Virus record (IMG/VR): IMGVR_UViG_3300009082_000002
Span: 1 to 64,000 of that record
Length of the DNA: 64,000 nucleotides
Reading direction: 5' to 3' (one strand)
From: a virus
The notes beneath the pieces were generated by a model, which searched no databases, was not told the origin of the DNA, and was given only the letters and a program-made list of their open reading frames with translations. Below are positions 26,740 to 35,314 of the stretch, piece after piece. The first letter of the stretch is position 1. Each line of letters opens with the position of its first letter. The position numbers were made by a program, and so were the translations under genes.

Positions 26740-27161
26740 AACCAGAGTACCTTCCAAGCCGCGCCGACGTGGTCTTCGCTCTCGCGTGTCTCGTTGTGCT
26801 GGCCCTCGTTGTGGTGGCGCTCATCTGCGCCGACGAGGCTTCGTGCTCTCGCGCTGCGGAGATCAAGACGTTGCAGTCGTGCCTTGCCCCGCCAGAGGAT
26901 CGACCGCCAGTACCGGCTGACGCTCCCGACCCGTGCGCAGCGATTCGGCGTATCGAGTCGCGGCTTGCTCGGCTCGAAGGCAAGTTGAGCAAGCTCGGGA
27001 ACAACTGCGAGGACTTGGCTGGTAGCTGTATCCGCCTGACCGGGCTCGTTGACGGATCGTTGCGGTCCTTCGTTGGTGCACACGTCGAGCCCGCGCAGAT
27101 CGCACGCGCGCGCGAAGGTTTCGAGCGATACCAGGAAGCCGAGGGCGTCGGTGGCGAGTAG
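26736..27161 (+). CDS. single-TM protein, possible inner-membrane spanin or holin-like
   Basis: 141 residues. Residues about 10-34 are one transmembrane helix (VFALACLVVLALVVVALI), then a Cys-rich stretch and a helical, charged C-terminal part likely in the periplasm. One N-terminal helix plus an external coiled coil downstream of an endolysin resembles an Rz-type i-spanin, but no embedded o-spanin lipoprotein was found. It overlaps the zinc-ribbon gene. Confidence 0.5.
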   Translation: MKPEYLPSRADVVFALACLVVLALVVVALICADEASCSRAAEIKTLQSCLAPPEDRPPVPADAPDPCAAIRRIESRLARLEGKLSKLGNNCEDLAGSCIRLTGLVDGSLRSFVGAHVEPAQIARAREGFERYQEAEGVGGE

Positions 27162-27207
27162 TCCGTTTAATCCTTGGCCTGCGAATCATCCTTTGGAGAG
27201 GTGCCCA

Positions 27208-27555
27208 GTGCTCCCGAGGCAAATTGTTCTTGCGGCGATGCGCGCGGCTCTTGACGGTGCGGAGCTGACGCTTGCCGACCGCCGAGTACTGGAACGGTTG
27301 CTCGTGTTCGACGCTCGCGGGTACCCGGCCGCGGTCAAACGTCACCTGAAAGCGCAGTGCGCAGAGGTGGAAATCCGCTCGCCAACGCTGGCCGAAGAAC
27401 TGCTCACGCTATTCGAGCACGCTCTTCCCAGCAAGTGTCGGAACGCAGCAGAGCGCTTGCTCGGGATGTACACCATCATCCCGAAGTTCCCGGAGATGCG
27501 AGGCGATAGACAGCTCGTCGCGAAGAAGCGCGGCGGCAGGAGAAGGAGCAGATGA
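27208..27555 (+). CDS. helical protein of unknown function
   Basis: 115 residues from GTG 27208, preferred because GGAGAGG lies 6 bases upstream; GTG 27151, overlapping the previous stop, is possible. All helical, with a basic C-terminus (KKRGGRRRSR). Not recognised. Confidence 0.5.
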   Translation: MLPRQIVLAAMRAALDGAELTLADRRVLERLLVFDARGYPAAVKRHLKAQCAEVEIRSPTLAEELLTLFEHALPSKCRNAAERLLGMYTIIPKFPEMRGDRQLVAKKRGGRRRSR

Positions 27556-28427
27556 TGAACACTTACGACCGTTTCGTGGGCGGGTGGATCGGCGCGCTGG
27601 TAGGCAACGCGCTCGGCCGGTTCACCGAAGGCAAGTCGCCGCAGCAGATCGAGGACAGCTTCCCGCTCGGGCTGCGCAAGTTTCCCGAGGCGTCGACCTT
27701 CGACCAAGGCAACGCGGTTCGCGTGCTGCGGGACACCTCGCGGGCGATCACGTCGCGATCCGTCTTCCGCCGTGTGTACGGTGCCAAGTCCAGCCCCGTC
27801 GATCCTGTGCTGCGCGTGCTGCCGACCGGGCTGGCCGCCGCATCCGCTGGGCTCTCGGCCGAGGAGACCATGACGCTCGCCGTGGAGGCGATGCGCCAGG
27901 ACGATCCGCCCTTCGAGGCCGCTGCGCTCATGTGCGCGGTCTGGTACGCGCTGGTTCTGCGTGGACTCGTCTCCAGCCATGGCGTCGCGGAAGTAGACAG
28001 CCTTCTCTTCGACTCCGTCGAGTACATGAAGCGCCCCTCGCCGGACCTCATCCTCACGCGCGATGGCGAGACACAGGTCCAGGTCTGGGGCGAGGCCAAG
28101 CTCTTGCTCACCGAGGGTGTTGGCGCGTGCATCAACTCGCTGGAGCGCTTCGACTTCACGAGCGAGTTGTCGGACCCGGTCCAGATCGCGGCCGGCGTCA
28201 TCGCCTGGGCGACGACGACGGACATGGCCTGCGAGCGCGCGCTGGAGTACCTGGTCAGCCGCGGCGGCGCGGCTGGTGACTACGGCATGATCGGCGGCGC
28301 CCTCATCGGCGGGCGCGTCGGTTTCAGCCAGTTCCCAGTCTCGCTGCTCGACGGCGTCATCGGTCTCGCCGCCGCTGTCGAGGAAGGCGCCAAGCTCTAC
28401 CGCGCCGCGCAGGAGTACAAGGGCTGA
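27555..28427 (+). CDS. ADP-ribosylglycohydrolase-like protein with degenerate metal site
   Basis: 290 residues. The opening DRFVGGWIGALVGNALGR and the late segment GGALIGGRVG match the all-helical ARH/DraG fold. The usual metal ligands are altered: the early TDDT position reads TFDQGN, and the GGDxDT position reads GGAAGDYG. Catalysis as a glycohydrolase is therefore doubtful; it may be a binding protein or have a new specificity. ATG 27555 has AAGGAG 6 bases upstream (27552 is an alternative). Confidence 0.6.
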   Translation: MNTYDRFVGGWIGALVGNALGRFTEGKSPQQIEDSFPLGLRKFPEASTFDQGNAVRVLRDTSRAITSRSVFRRVYGAKSSPVDPVLRVLPTGLAAASAGLSAEETMTLAVEAMRQDDPPFEAAALMCAVWYALVLRGLVSSHGVAEVDSLLFDSVEYMKRPSPDLILTRDGETQVQVWGEAKLLLTEGVGACINSLERFDFTSELSDPVQIAAGVIAWATTTDMACERALEYLVSRGGAAGDYGMIGGALIGGRVGFSQFPVSLLDGVIGLAAAVEEGAKLYRAAQEYKG

Positions 28428-28792
28428 TGGCCAAGCAAGGGCAGGTCTCCTGCGTCAACTGCGGCGCGACTCGCTCGAAGCGGGCCCGCGAAAACCACGG
28501 ACCCTGCATCCTCGTCCGGCCGCGGCACAAGCCGAGTCAGTACTATTGCGCCCGGCCCGCGTGCCAGGCTGCCGCGAGCGCGTACCTCGGCACGAGCAAC
28601 AAGGATCTTTCCGAGTTCGTGAAGCGGTGCGAGGCGAAGCGGGCCGCGGAGCAGAAGAAACAGGATGTCGAACCGCAACGCAAGCCGAAGCGCATCCGGC
28701 CAACGTCGTCCCCGCAGCAGACGGCGAAGACGCGGCAGCGGCCTGTCGTCCGGCAGCGCCCTGCTGTCGTCCGGCAGCGCCCGGAGGTCTGA
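28427..28792 (+). CDS. Cys-motif protein with basic RQRP repeats
   Basis: 121 residues. CVNCG (9-13) and CARPAC may bind zinc. The C-terminus has three RQRP repeats, coming from a 17-base DNA duplication (CGTCCGGCAGCGCCC) near 28747-28781. Overlaps neighbours by 1 base (TGATG at both ends). Function unknown. Confidence 0.55.
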   Translation: MAKQGQVSCVNCGATRSKRARENHGPCILVRPRHKPSQYYCARPACQAAASAYLGTSNKDLSEFVKRCEAKRAAEQKKQDVEPQRKPKRIRPTSSPQQTAKTRQRPVVRQRPAVVRQRPEV

Positions 28793-29460
28793 TGAGCCGG
28801 GTTACCTTCGCCCGCCGCGGCATCACCGAGCAGCGGATGATCGCGGAGCTTGTCCGCGGTGCGCTCGCGCGTCATAAGACGGACGACGGGATCATGGCGA
28901 TGCTCGCGGCTTACGACGTGACGGACATCCGCGAGCTGCCTGCGATCAAACGGCTCGTCCGCGAGCTGGAGCATAGCGAAGTCGGAGGTCGGACGAATAT
29001 GGACGTCTTCCTCGACTACCGCCGCGAGCAGCTCGACGTCATCAAGGACCTCGACGAATTTGTCGAGGACATCAACAAGGGCGAGGCTCACAAGTCCGCG
29101 ATTCCGACAGCGCTGCGCGCCAAGTCCGACATTATCGAGCGCATACTGAAGGCCGGTCAAGACCTGGGCGTGATCTCGCGGAAGCCGCTCGAAGGCGTGC
29201 TACTCGGCGGCATCGTCGTCGGCGAGCTTGACGACAACGCCATCCGCGAGAAGGCGAACGAGATCCAGGGCCGCTTCGCGGAGCTGACCGGCGCGGTCAG
29301 TCGCGGTCTGCTGCCGGCTGGCTTCAAGTTCACCAAGACGCCAGAGGAGGTTGAGGGCGCCGTGTGTGGTGAGCCAGAGGACGATGACGAGGACGACGAC
29401 GAGAAGAGACCCCTCAAGCGCGACCCGCGCAAGCGGCCGATTCGCAGACGGCCGACTTGA
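28792..29460 (+). CDS. helical protein, possibly terminase small-subunit-like
   Basis: 222 residues. An N-terminal helix-turn-helix region and the segment ALRAKSDIIERILKAGQDLGVI resemble phage terminase small-subunit-type proteins, and the end is acidic then basic (KRDPRKRPIRRRP). The large terminase is however 29 kb away, so the assignment is weak. Overlaps neighbours on both sides. Confidence 0.4.
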   Translation: MSRVTFARRGITEQRMIAELVRGALARHKTDDGIMAMLAAYDVTDIRELPAIKRLVRELEHSEVGGRTNMDVFLDYRREQLDVIKDLDEFVEDINKGEAHKSAIPTALRAKSDIIERILKAGQDLGVISRKPLEGVLLGGIVVGELDDNAIREKANEIQGRFAELTGAVSRGLLPAGFKFTKTPEEVEGAVCGEPEDDDEDDDEKRPLKRDPRKRPIRRRPT

Positions 29461-30572
29461 TGCCTCACATTGCCAGCCAGCAGAAGGCCCGCATTTTCTC
29501 TGTTCCGTGGGAGTGGGAACAAGCCGTCGCGGTCCTGCTCAACCTCGCCGAGGTCTGGTCCCGCCGGCCTATCGTGCGGCCGACGTCGACCGAGATTGCT
29601 GCCGATGAAGGCTTGTCGAATCGCGGTTTCTCGCTCACCAACAACACGCTCGCTCCGCTGCGGCGAGCAAAACTCCTGGAGTTTACTCGCGCGCGGCCGA
29701 TGGGCTGGCGGCTTACGCGGACGCCATCCAGGATCTCTGCTCTTGACATCTGCACCGGCATCGGTGGCCGGAAGACAGATAGCCTGTTCGTTCACCTCGC
29801 GATGCGCGTGCCGCGGTCGCAGCTGCGACGCACTCGCTCGCATCGTGGGCTTGCTGACCCCCAGGCGTGGCTATTCAACTCGCTCAACCAGACCGTCGCA
29901 GAGAAGCTGCGGACGACCTCGCTCGCGAAAATTCTTGCGACCAGTCTCGGGCTTGAGCCCGTGGTTCTCTACCGCGACACTTACGTCAAGAACCGCTACA
30001 CCGTCTCGCTGGCCGACAGCGTGCGACCGGTCTTGCTGGAGTTCGCGCCGCTCATCGAAGTGATGAACGGCGCCCTCGTCGCGTGGACCTACTCCGGGAT
30101 CATCAAGAGTCTGCGCGGTTGCTTCCGGCCTTGGCACGACGCCCTGCCCGAGAAGACCTACGACGAGCCGCGACGGATCAAGCCGGTCGACCTTTTCGAG
30201 CTGTACGAGTTGGTCACGAGCGGAGTCGCTGTCAAGCCGGAGCCCGGCGAGATCGCTCTCTTCAAGAAGTGGGAGCGGCTGTGGGCGACAGAGGTCTGCC
30301 ACCAGGCGCCGGGCAGCATCGCCGTTGTCGAGGGTACGCCGTGGAACAAGCATCCGTCCTTCGAGGTGTTATGCACGGACCGCGCAGCGCTTATCGACTT
30401 CGCCCGCAAGGTCGGTCGTGACGAAGCCGTCGATGGAATCTGCGAAGGCGGGCCAGGCGAGCCCGTGCCGATGACCAAGGTCGCAACTATCAGAAGTGAC
30501 GGTTGCTGGTCCTTCACGGACCGGCGCGAGCGGGCAGAGGTCATTTACCGGCGGCTGGCTGGCACTCTCTAA
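29460..30572 (+). CDS. unknown protein with N-terminal winged helix
   Basis: 370 residues. Residues about 40-95 look like a winged helix (TSTEIAADEGL, NTLAPLRRAKLLEF, a wing). The rest has no motif I recognise. It begins at the ATG overlapping the previous TGA. It lies among replication and DNA-binding genes. Confidence 0.5.
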   Translation: MPHIASQQKARIFSVPWEWEQAVAVLLNLAEVWSRRPIVRPTSTEIAADEGLSNRGFSLTNNTLAPLRRAKLLEFTRARPMGWRLTRTPSRISALDICTGIGGRKTDSLFVHLAMRVPRSQLRRTRSHRGLADPQAWLFNSLNQTVAEKLRTTSLAKILATSLGLEPVVLYRDTYVKNRYTVSLADSVRPVLLEFAPLIEVMNGALVAWTYSGIIKSLRGCFRPWHDALPEKTYDEPRRIKPVDLFELYELVTSGVAVKPEPGEIALFKKWERLWATEVCHQAPGSIAVVEGTPWNKHPSFEVLCTDRAALIDFARKVGRDEAVDGICEGGPGEPVPMTKVATIRSDGCWSFTDRRERAEVIYRRLAGTL

Positions 30573-30586
30573 CCGCGGAGGACGTG

Positions 30587-31471
30587 ATGTCCGACAAGCC
30601 CGTGATTGTGATCGATCTGCCAGGAGTTCTGCTCAACGAAATCGGAGACCACATGCCCGACGAGCCGTCGAGCGTGCGGCCTGGCGTACGTGACTTCCTG
30701 AAGGCACTGTGCGAGAGAGGCTACCGCGTCCACGTCTGGACCGCCATGCCAGAGGACCTGGTCGTGAAGTGGCTGGCCGTGCACGGGCTTGACCGCTATG
30801 TCGAGGCTGCACACTTCGGCAAGGCGCCGCGCGCGATCCTTCTCGACCCTTTCGCCGTCCTGTTCGACGGGCAGTGGGGCCACGCCCTCGGCCTGCTCGA
30901 AGGCGTCAAGCCGTACTGGGAGACTCCCACCGAACAGCCGCCTGTCCACGGCCGCCCGGCCTTCGTGAAACCCAAGCTCGACTCGGCCATCGCGCTCGGG
31001 CTCCGTCTGCGGCAGGCCGAGGAGCGCGTGGCGACGGATCTGATCACGCGGCTCGTCGTGCGGGCCAAGGATGCGGAGTGGGAGCAGGACAGGATCGACG
31101 AGCTGATCGTCCTGCTCGAATCCTGGTTTCAGGAGCGCGAGTGGCACTTGCTCGACATCGCCAAGGCGGAAAACGAGGAGCTGCGCTCGCTGGTCCGAGA
31201 GACAGGACAGCGGCTCGGCCAGATCACGGCGGGCCAGATCTCGATGCTGAAGGAGCTGCAGACCTACCGAAAGGAGCTGCCGGAGCTGAAGCGCGCGCTG
31301 GCCGAAGCCGAGGCCAGGCTGGACGCAGCCAACGCGACGGTCGATCTCATGCGCGACCAGGCCGCGCAGCGCCGGGCCGGAAGTCCACCTGGGGAGCCTG
31401 ACGCGAATCATCAACCGGACGAGCTGCCGGACGTCATCGGCGGCGAGCTGGACGGAGATCGGGAGCCATGA
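30587..31471 (+). CDS. HAD-like protein with C-terminal coiled coil
   Basis: 294 residues. The first ~110 residues resemble a HAD fold: VIVIDLPG (D10 present but the acid/base Asp at +2 is Pro), VHVWTA for motif II, and FGKAPRAILLDPFAVLFDG for motifs III-IV. The missing second Asp argues against normal phosphatase action. The remainder is a long coiled coil (LPELKRALAEAEARLDAA). RBS GGAGG upstream. The next gene overlaps by 4 bases. Confidence 0.5.
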   Translation: MSDKPVIVIDLPGVLLNEIGDHMPDEPSSVRPGVRDFLKALCERGYRVHVWTAMPEDLVVKWLAVHGLDRYVEAAHFGKAPRAILLDPFAVLFDGQWGHALGLLEGVKPYWETPTEQPPVHGRPAFVKPKLDSAIALGLRLRQAEERVATDLITRLVVRAKDAEWEQDRIDELIVLLESWFQEREWHLLDIAKAENEELRSLVRETGQRLGQITAGQISMLKELQTYRKELPELKRALAEAEARLDAANATVDLMRDQAAQRRAGSPPGEPDANHQPDELPDVIGGELDGDREP

Positions 31472-32385
31472 AGCAGGCATACATCGAAAAGAGCTTCCGC
31501 GCGGCATCGCTCTCGATCATCACGCACGCGCTGGAGATCATCAACGAGTACGCCGCCGAGGGTTACTCGCTCTCGCTGCGCCAGCTCTTTTACCAGTTCG
31601 TCTCGCGCGACCTCCTGCCGAACACGCAGAAGAGTTACAAGATGCTCGGCGGCGTGATCAGTGACGGCCGGCTGTGCGGGCTGATCGACTGGGACGCCAT
31701 CGAGGACCGTGGCCGCGAGACCGACCGCCGGACGCGGACGTTCTGGTCGAGCCCGCGCGCTATCCTCGAAGCCTGCGCGGATCAATTCAGGATCGACCGC
31801 TGGCTCACGCAGCCGTACCACGTCGAGGTCATTGTCGAGAAGCAGGCGCTCGAAGGCGTGCTGGTTCCGGTGTGTGCCGAGCTCGGCGTCCGCTTCACGG
31901 CGAACAAGGGCTACAGCTCACAATCCTTCATGCGCGCGAAGGGCGTTGAGCTGCTGGAGTGGCGCGCGAAACACCACAAGGAGATCGTGGTCTTCTACTT
32001 GGGCGACCATGACCCGTCCGGGCTTGACATGGATCGCGACGTCCGTGAGCGACTGGAGATGTTCAGCGAAGGTCCGGTCGAGGTGCGGCGACTGGCGCTC
32101 ACGCGCGAGCAGATCGACCGCTGGAGCCCGCCGCCTAACCCGGCCAAGTTCACCGACTCGCGCGCCGACGCGTACATCGTGGAGCATGGCCGCCAGTCGT
32201 GGGAGCTTGACGCAATCGAGCCGCGCGATCTGGCGCGGCTGGTCAGCGAGGCCGTCCTCGCGTACCGCGACGAGCCGCTCTGGGTTCGCGAGTGCCGCCG
32301 CGAGAGCACCATGGTCGACGACCTGAAGAAGATGGCCAAGCGCTACAAGGACCCGGCGATCGACGACGAGAGCGAGGAGGATTAA
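31468..32385 (+). CDS. Spo11/TopoVI-A-type Toprim protein
   Basis: 305 residues. An N-terminal winged-helix-like region (LSLRQLFYQFVSRDLLPNTQ, SYKMLGGVISDGR) precedes a Toprim domain with Glu in EVIVEKQALEG and D180-H-D182-P-S-G in YLGDHDPSGLD, which bind metal. This is the arrangement of Spo11/TopoVI subunit A-like proteins, but no catalytic Tyr could be placed with confidence. The family is seen in bacterial and mobile-element genomes without an assigned role. The gene overlaps the HAD-like gene. Confidence 0.6.
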   Translation: MKQAYIEKSFRAASLSIITHALEIINEYAAEGYSLSLRQLFYQFVSRDLLPNTQKSYKMLGGVISDGRLCGLIDWDAIEDRGRETDRRTRTFWSSPRAILEACADQFRIDRWLTQPYHVEVIVEKQALEGVLVPVCAELGVRFTANKGYSSQSFMRAKGVELLEWRAKHHKEIVVFYLGDHDPSGLDMDRDVRERLEMFSEGPVEVRRLALTREQIDRWSPPPNPAKFTDSRADAYIVEHGRQSWELDAIEPRDLARLVSEAVLAYRDEPLWVRECRRESTMVDDLKKMAKRYKDPAIDDESEED

Positions 32386-32386
32386 G

Positions 32387-32770
32387 ATGTGGATCTTCAG
32401 TGAGCACGGCTTCTTCAGCATCGTTGTGGACCGCTTCGGCACCGACCCGAACGTGATGCTGGTACGCGCGCGGTGCGAGGCCGACCTCGACCGCTTCGGC
32501 GACCTGCTGCCGTCGAGCGGCTGGGTGGCGAAGCCCTGGTACGCACACGACGCCGACTACCACTGGCGCGCGCTGGCCGACCGCGGCGACGTGGCCGAGG
32601 CCTTGGTCGCGATGATGCGCGGGCTGGAGTACACCAACTTCAAGGCGCACGTCGCGCGCTCGCCGTCTGGCCTCGCCGAGGGTAGGCTTCACGCCTTGCA
32701 CGCGGTCTGGCTGGCGATGGCCGAGTTCGGCGACAAGTTCTGCCAGCCCACGAAGAAGGCGAAGCGATGA
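32387..32770 (+). CDS. conserved-looking small protein downstream of the Toprim gene
   Basis: 127 residues starting MWIFSEHGFFSIV. It resembles a family of bacterial small proteins with an opening W-I-F and a central Y-T-N-F motif (EYTNFKAHV), but function is not known to me. It starts one base after the Toprim stop. Confidence 0.5.
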   Translation: MWIFSEHGFFSIVVDRFGTDPNVMLVRARCEADLDRFGDLLPSSGWVAKPWYAHDADYHWRALADRGDVAEALVAMMRGLEYTNFKAHVARSPSGLAEGRLHALHAVWLAMAEFGDKFCQPTKKAKR

Positions 32771-33129
32771 TCCATCCGGTCGACGAGTTCAGCGGCGCGC
32801 GGCAAGCCCTTCTCGATCTGCTCTGGGATCTGAAGTGGCACAGCCGCAACACGCTGGAAACCGTAGCGGGCAACCGCTACGGTGCGCGGCTGTACGAGTT
32901 GCGTCGGCTGGGTTGGATCATCGACTCGCACCCGCATCCGCACGGCAAGGGCAAGTTGTACCGGCTGTGCCAGCATCGGAAGGGCGTGCATGCCGTGAAG
33001 CGGGTCAAGGTGCTGTTCTTTGAGCGCGATGCCGATGTGCTCATCGAGACCGGCACGCTGACGCGGTCCGCTACGCGTTCGCTGCGTCGCGCGCTCGCGT
33101 CCTTCCGGCGGCACAGGGAGAAGCTGTGA
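32767..33129 (+). CDS. winged-helix protein, unknown role
   Basis: 120 residues. Residues 14-55 form a helix-turn-helix with a wing (LLDLLWDLKWHSRNTLE, ARLYELRRLGWII, then a His/Lys loop), followed by a basic helical tail. Overlaps neighbours. Could regulate transcription or bind DNA ends. Confidence 0.55.
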   Translation: MIHPVDEFSGARQALLDLLWDLKWHSRNTLETVAGNRYGARLYELRRLGWIIDSHPHPHGKGKLYRLCQHRKGVHAVKRVKVLFFERDADVLIETGTLTRSATRSLRRALASFRRHREKL

Positions 33130-33398
33130 GTAGCCAGGGCGAAGACGAGATCCTGTGGCTGGCGGCGCTCGCCTGCGCGCGGACGGCCGACGCGCTGGTT
33201 TCGGTGCGTCACTTCGAGGTTGTCGCGGCTCTGGCTGGAATCGAAGCCGCAGTCGAGAACGCCCACGGGTGCTGGTGCCGCGCGAAGGATGCGAACGCCG
33301 GGCCGTGCGCTTGCTGTGAGCTGCGCGAGCTGCTCGGCATCGCGCAGCCGCGCGAGAGCAGGTTCTATCGAGGCGAACCGTCGAGGGCCAGGGGGTGA
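33126..33398 (+). CDS. Cys/His-containing small protein
   Basis: 90 residues. A cluster GCWCRAKDANAGPCACCEL suggests metal binding. GTG start inside the previous stop. Not recognised. Confidence 0.5.
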   Translation: MSSQGEDEILWLAALACARTADALVSVRHFEVVAALAGIEAAVENAHGCWCRAKDANAGPCACCELRELLGIAQPRESRFYRGEPSRARG

Positions 33399-33402
33399 TG
33401 GA

Positions 33403-33885
33403 ATGAGCGCTACCGTATTCGCTCGCCAGCCCGACCGGTACGAGATCGTTGCGCTGCCAGTCGAGCGCAAGCCCGGCTGCCTGACTGTCAACCCGACTCT
33501 GGTAGACATCCTCTATCGCGAGACGATCGGACAGATCCTCGCGGAAGGCGTCCAGCTCGGCGGCGAAGCCGGCTACCAGCGCGTCATCCACGGCCTGCAG
33601 ACCATCGTCAAGCTCCGCATGGGAGCGCGAGGTGCAAGGATGCCGAGCGATAGCAAACAGTCGCTTTTGAAGCTGATGGAATCTGCGGCAGGCAAGATGT
33701 TCGAGGTTGTAGTCCGCGAGACCGCGGATGACCTTGCCATGCCGCGCGAGCTGGTCCGCAAGGCCTTCGGCGAGCCGCAGCCGGATGACGGGCCGGAGGT
33801 GACCGCGGCGCGCGAGAAGCTCATCCAGTATTTTTCCTGTGCGTCGCGCCTCGAAGCGCGGGCCGTGGTCAGTAAGGACGTCTAA
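33403..33885 (+). CDS. helical protein of unknown function
   Basis: 160 residues starting at the ATG after GGGGGTGATGGA. Mostly alpha-helical; the middle holds basic and acidic helices (KQSLLKLMESAAGKMFEVV). It overlaps the tagged gene that follows (TAATG). No motif recognised. Confidence 0.5.
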   Translation: MSATVFARQPDRYEIVALPVERKPGCLTVNPTLVDILYRETIGQILAEGVQLGGEAGYQRVIHGLQTIVKLRMGARGARMPSDSKQSLLKLMESAAGKMFEVVVRETADDLAMPRELVRKAFGEPQPDDGPEVTAAREKLIQYFSCASRLEARAVVSKDV

Positions 33886-34313
33886 TGCCGACGCTGGACG
33901 ATCTGCGCGAGCGCTTCAAGCAACACCGGCCGCGAGCGCTGCGCCGTGACAACATCCGGTCGGTGCCGTCCGGCAACGTGCCGTCGACCGAGTGGATGTC
34001 AGTCAAGCCGCTGCCAGCGTGGGCCAGCCCGGCCGACGCGGAGATTCTCGACACGATACGGATCAAGATTCGCGTGTCCGAGAGAACGATCGAGAGGTTG
34101 TTCCGACCGCCGATGAATGAGCGCGAGCTGCGTGTCTTCTTCCTTGACCGCTTGCTCGCGGTGCGCGGCGTGACTTCGCTGTCGCCGGAAGAGATCAAGC
34201 CCATTGCGCGCGACTGCGATCTTTCGTCTGGCGACTTCATCTTCATCGTCGAGGTGCCGCGCCGGTTGCGCGCCGCCCTGGCTGATGAGTTAATCGAGGA
34301 GATCAAATTATGA
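33885..34313 (+). CDS. tagged protein of unknown function (MPTLDDLRERF)
   Basis: 142 residues. It has the same N-terminal peptide as the WGR, ExoX-like and 38547 proteins, then a segment DTIRIKIRVSERTIERLF and an acidic C-terminus. No catalytic motif. Overlap TAATG with the previous gene. Confidence 0.6.
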   Translation: MPTLDDLRERFKQHRPRALRRDNIRSVPSGNVPSTEWMSVKPLPAWASPADAEILDTIRIKIRVSERTIERLFRPPMNERELRVFFLDRLLAVRGVTSLSPEEIKPIARDCDLSSGDFIFIVEVPRRLRAALADELIEEIKL

Positions 34314-34798
34314 TCTGGCACGTGCTCGCCGGCCTGGCTGTGCTGTTCCTGATTCTGATCTACGCGGCCCGCGCCCGCATCGTCCGCGGCAGGAAGATCC
34401 ACGTCCGTGTGCCTGACGAGAGCGTGGCGCAGACGGACCCGCGCGAGGCTGTGCGCGTCCGGCTGCACACCGCGATCAACTGCCTGATGACGGCCAAGCT
34501 CCACGTCGAACGTGGTTTGAAGGCGAAGCTCTCCACGCGGAAGACCGACGAGCTTCGCAATCGGCTGTTGACCGAGCTGGCAGTCGCGCAAGGTGGACTC
34601 GCCGAGCTGTTGCTCGCTGTCCGGCCCGAGCGAAGCGACGTCGAGGACCTGGAAGAAGAGATCGAGGGCGCGACGCCGAAGGTTGTGCAACTCGACCAGG
34701 GCCGCGGACTGCCGCCCATCGAGAACGGTGTCTGCGTGATCTGCGGGAAACTCCCTTGCCGGCACTATCCGTTCAACGCCGGGGAGCAGAACCGATGA
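34310..34798 (+). CDS. membrane-anchored helical protein
   Basis: 162 residues. Residues 4-20 (HVLAGLAVLFLILIYAA) are one TM helix, then a basic RGRKIH and a long helical region; CVICG plus PCRHYP near the end could bind zinc. Unknown role. Confidence 0.5.
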   Translation: MIWHVLAGLAVLFLILIYAARARIVRGRKIHVRVPDESVAQTDPREAVRVRLHTAINCLMTAKLHVERGLKAKLSTRKTDELRNRLLTELAVAQGGLAELLLAVRPERSDVEDLEEEIEGATPKVVQLDQGRGLPPIENGVCVICGKLPCRHYPFNAGEQNR

Positions 34799-35313
34799 CC
34801 GTGCTGACGCTGCCAGAAGTCGCTGCCATGCTGCGCCTGAAGAACGAACGCACGGTGCGCAAGTGGTGTCGCGCTGGCAAGGTGCCAGGCGCCTTCAAAA
34901 CCAGCGGCGCTCGTGGCCGTTGGCGCATTCCGTCCAGCACCGTCGCGGTGCTGGTGAGCAGAGGAGGAGACATGGTCGAGAACGAGGGAAACGACACGCT
35001 GTCACTGGATGAGTACCTGGCACGTCACGGCTTGCGCCGGCTGCCGTGCGGGCTCCACTCCCGCATCAACGCCACGGCCGAGCCAGTGGTGGAGCTGTGG
35101 GTTGACGCCTGCATCAAGGACGGGAGGCCGGAGGCTGCGCTCATCTTCCGGCTCACGCGGGCCGATCTGGAGATCGTGAGCGCGCACCTGGGGCGGATCG
35201 AGCTGGCCGCTTCGCTCGGCTCGATGCTGAAGGGGTTGGGGCTGTGCTCGACCTCATCCGGCGCCCTGCGGGACGCGTCGAGCATGAAGCCGTCAAGGTA
35301 CATGGAGAGCTGA
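34795..35313 (+). CDS. excisionase/MerR-like HTH protein
   Basis: 172 residues. Residues 1-45 match HTH_17 ([29 protein letters not shown] ... RWRIPSS), the DNA-binding domain of excisionases and small MerR-type proteins. The rest is unassigned. It may control local transcription or recombination; no integrase is in the window. Confidence 0.6.
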   Translation: MTVLTLPEVAAMLRLKNERTVRKWCRAGKVPGAFKTSGARGRWRIPSSTVAVLVSRGGDMVENEGNDTLSLDEYLARHGLRRLPCGLHSRINATAEPVVELWVDACIKDGRPEAALIFRLTRADLEIVSAHLGRIELAASLGSMLKGLGLCSTSSGALRDASSMKPSRYMES

Positions 35314-35314
35314 C

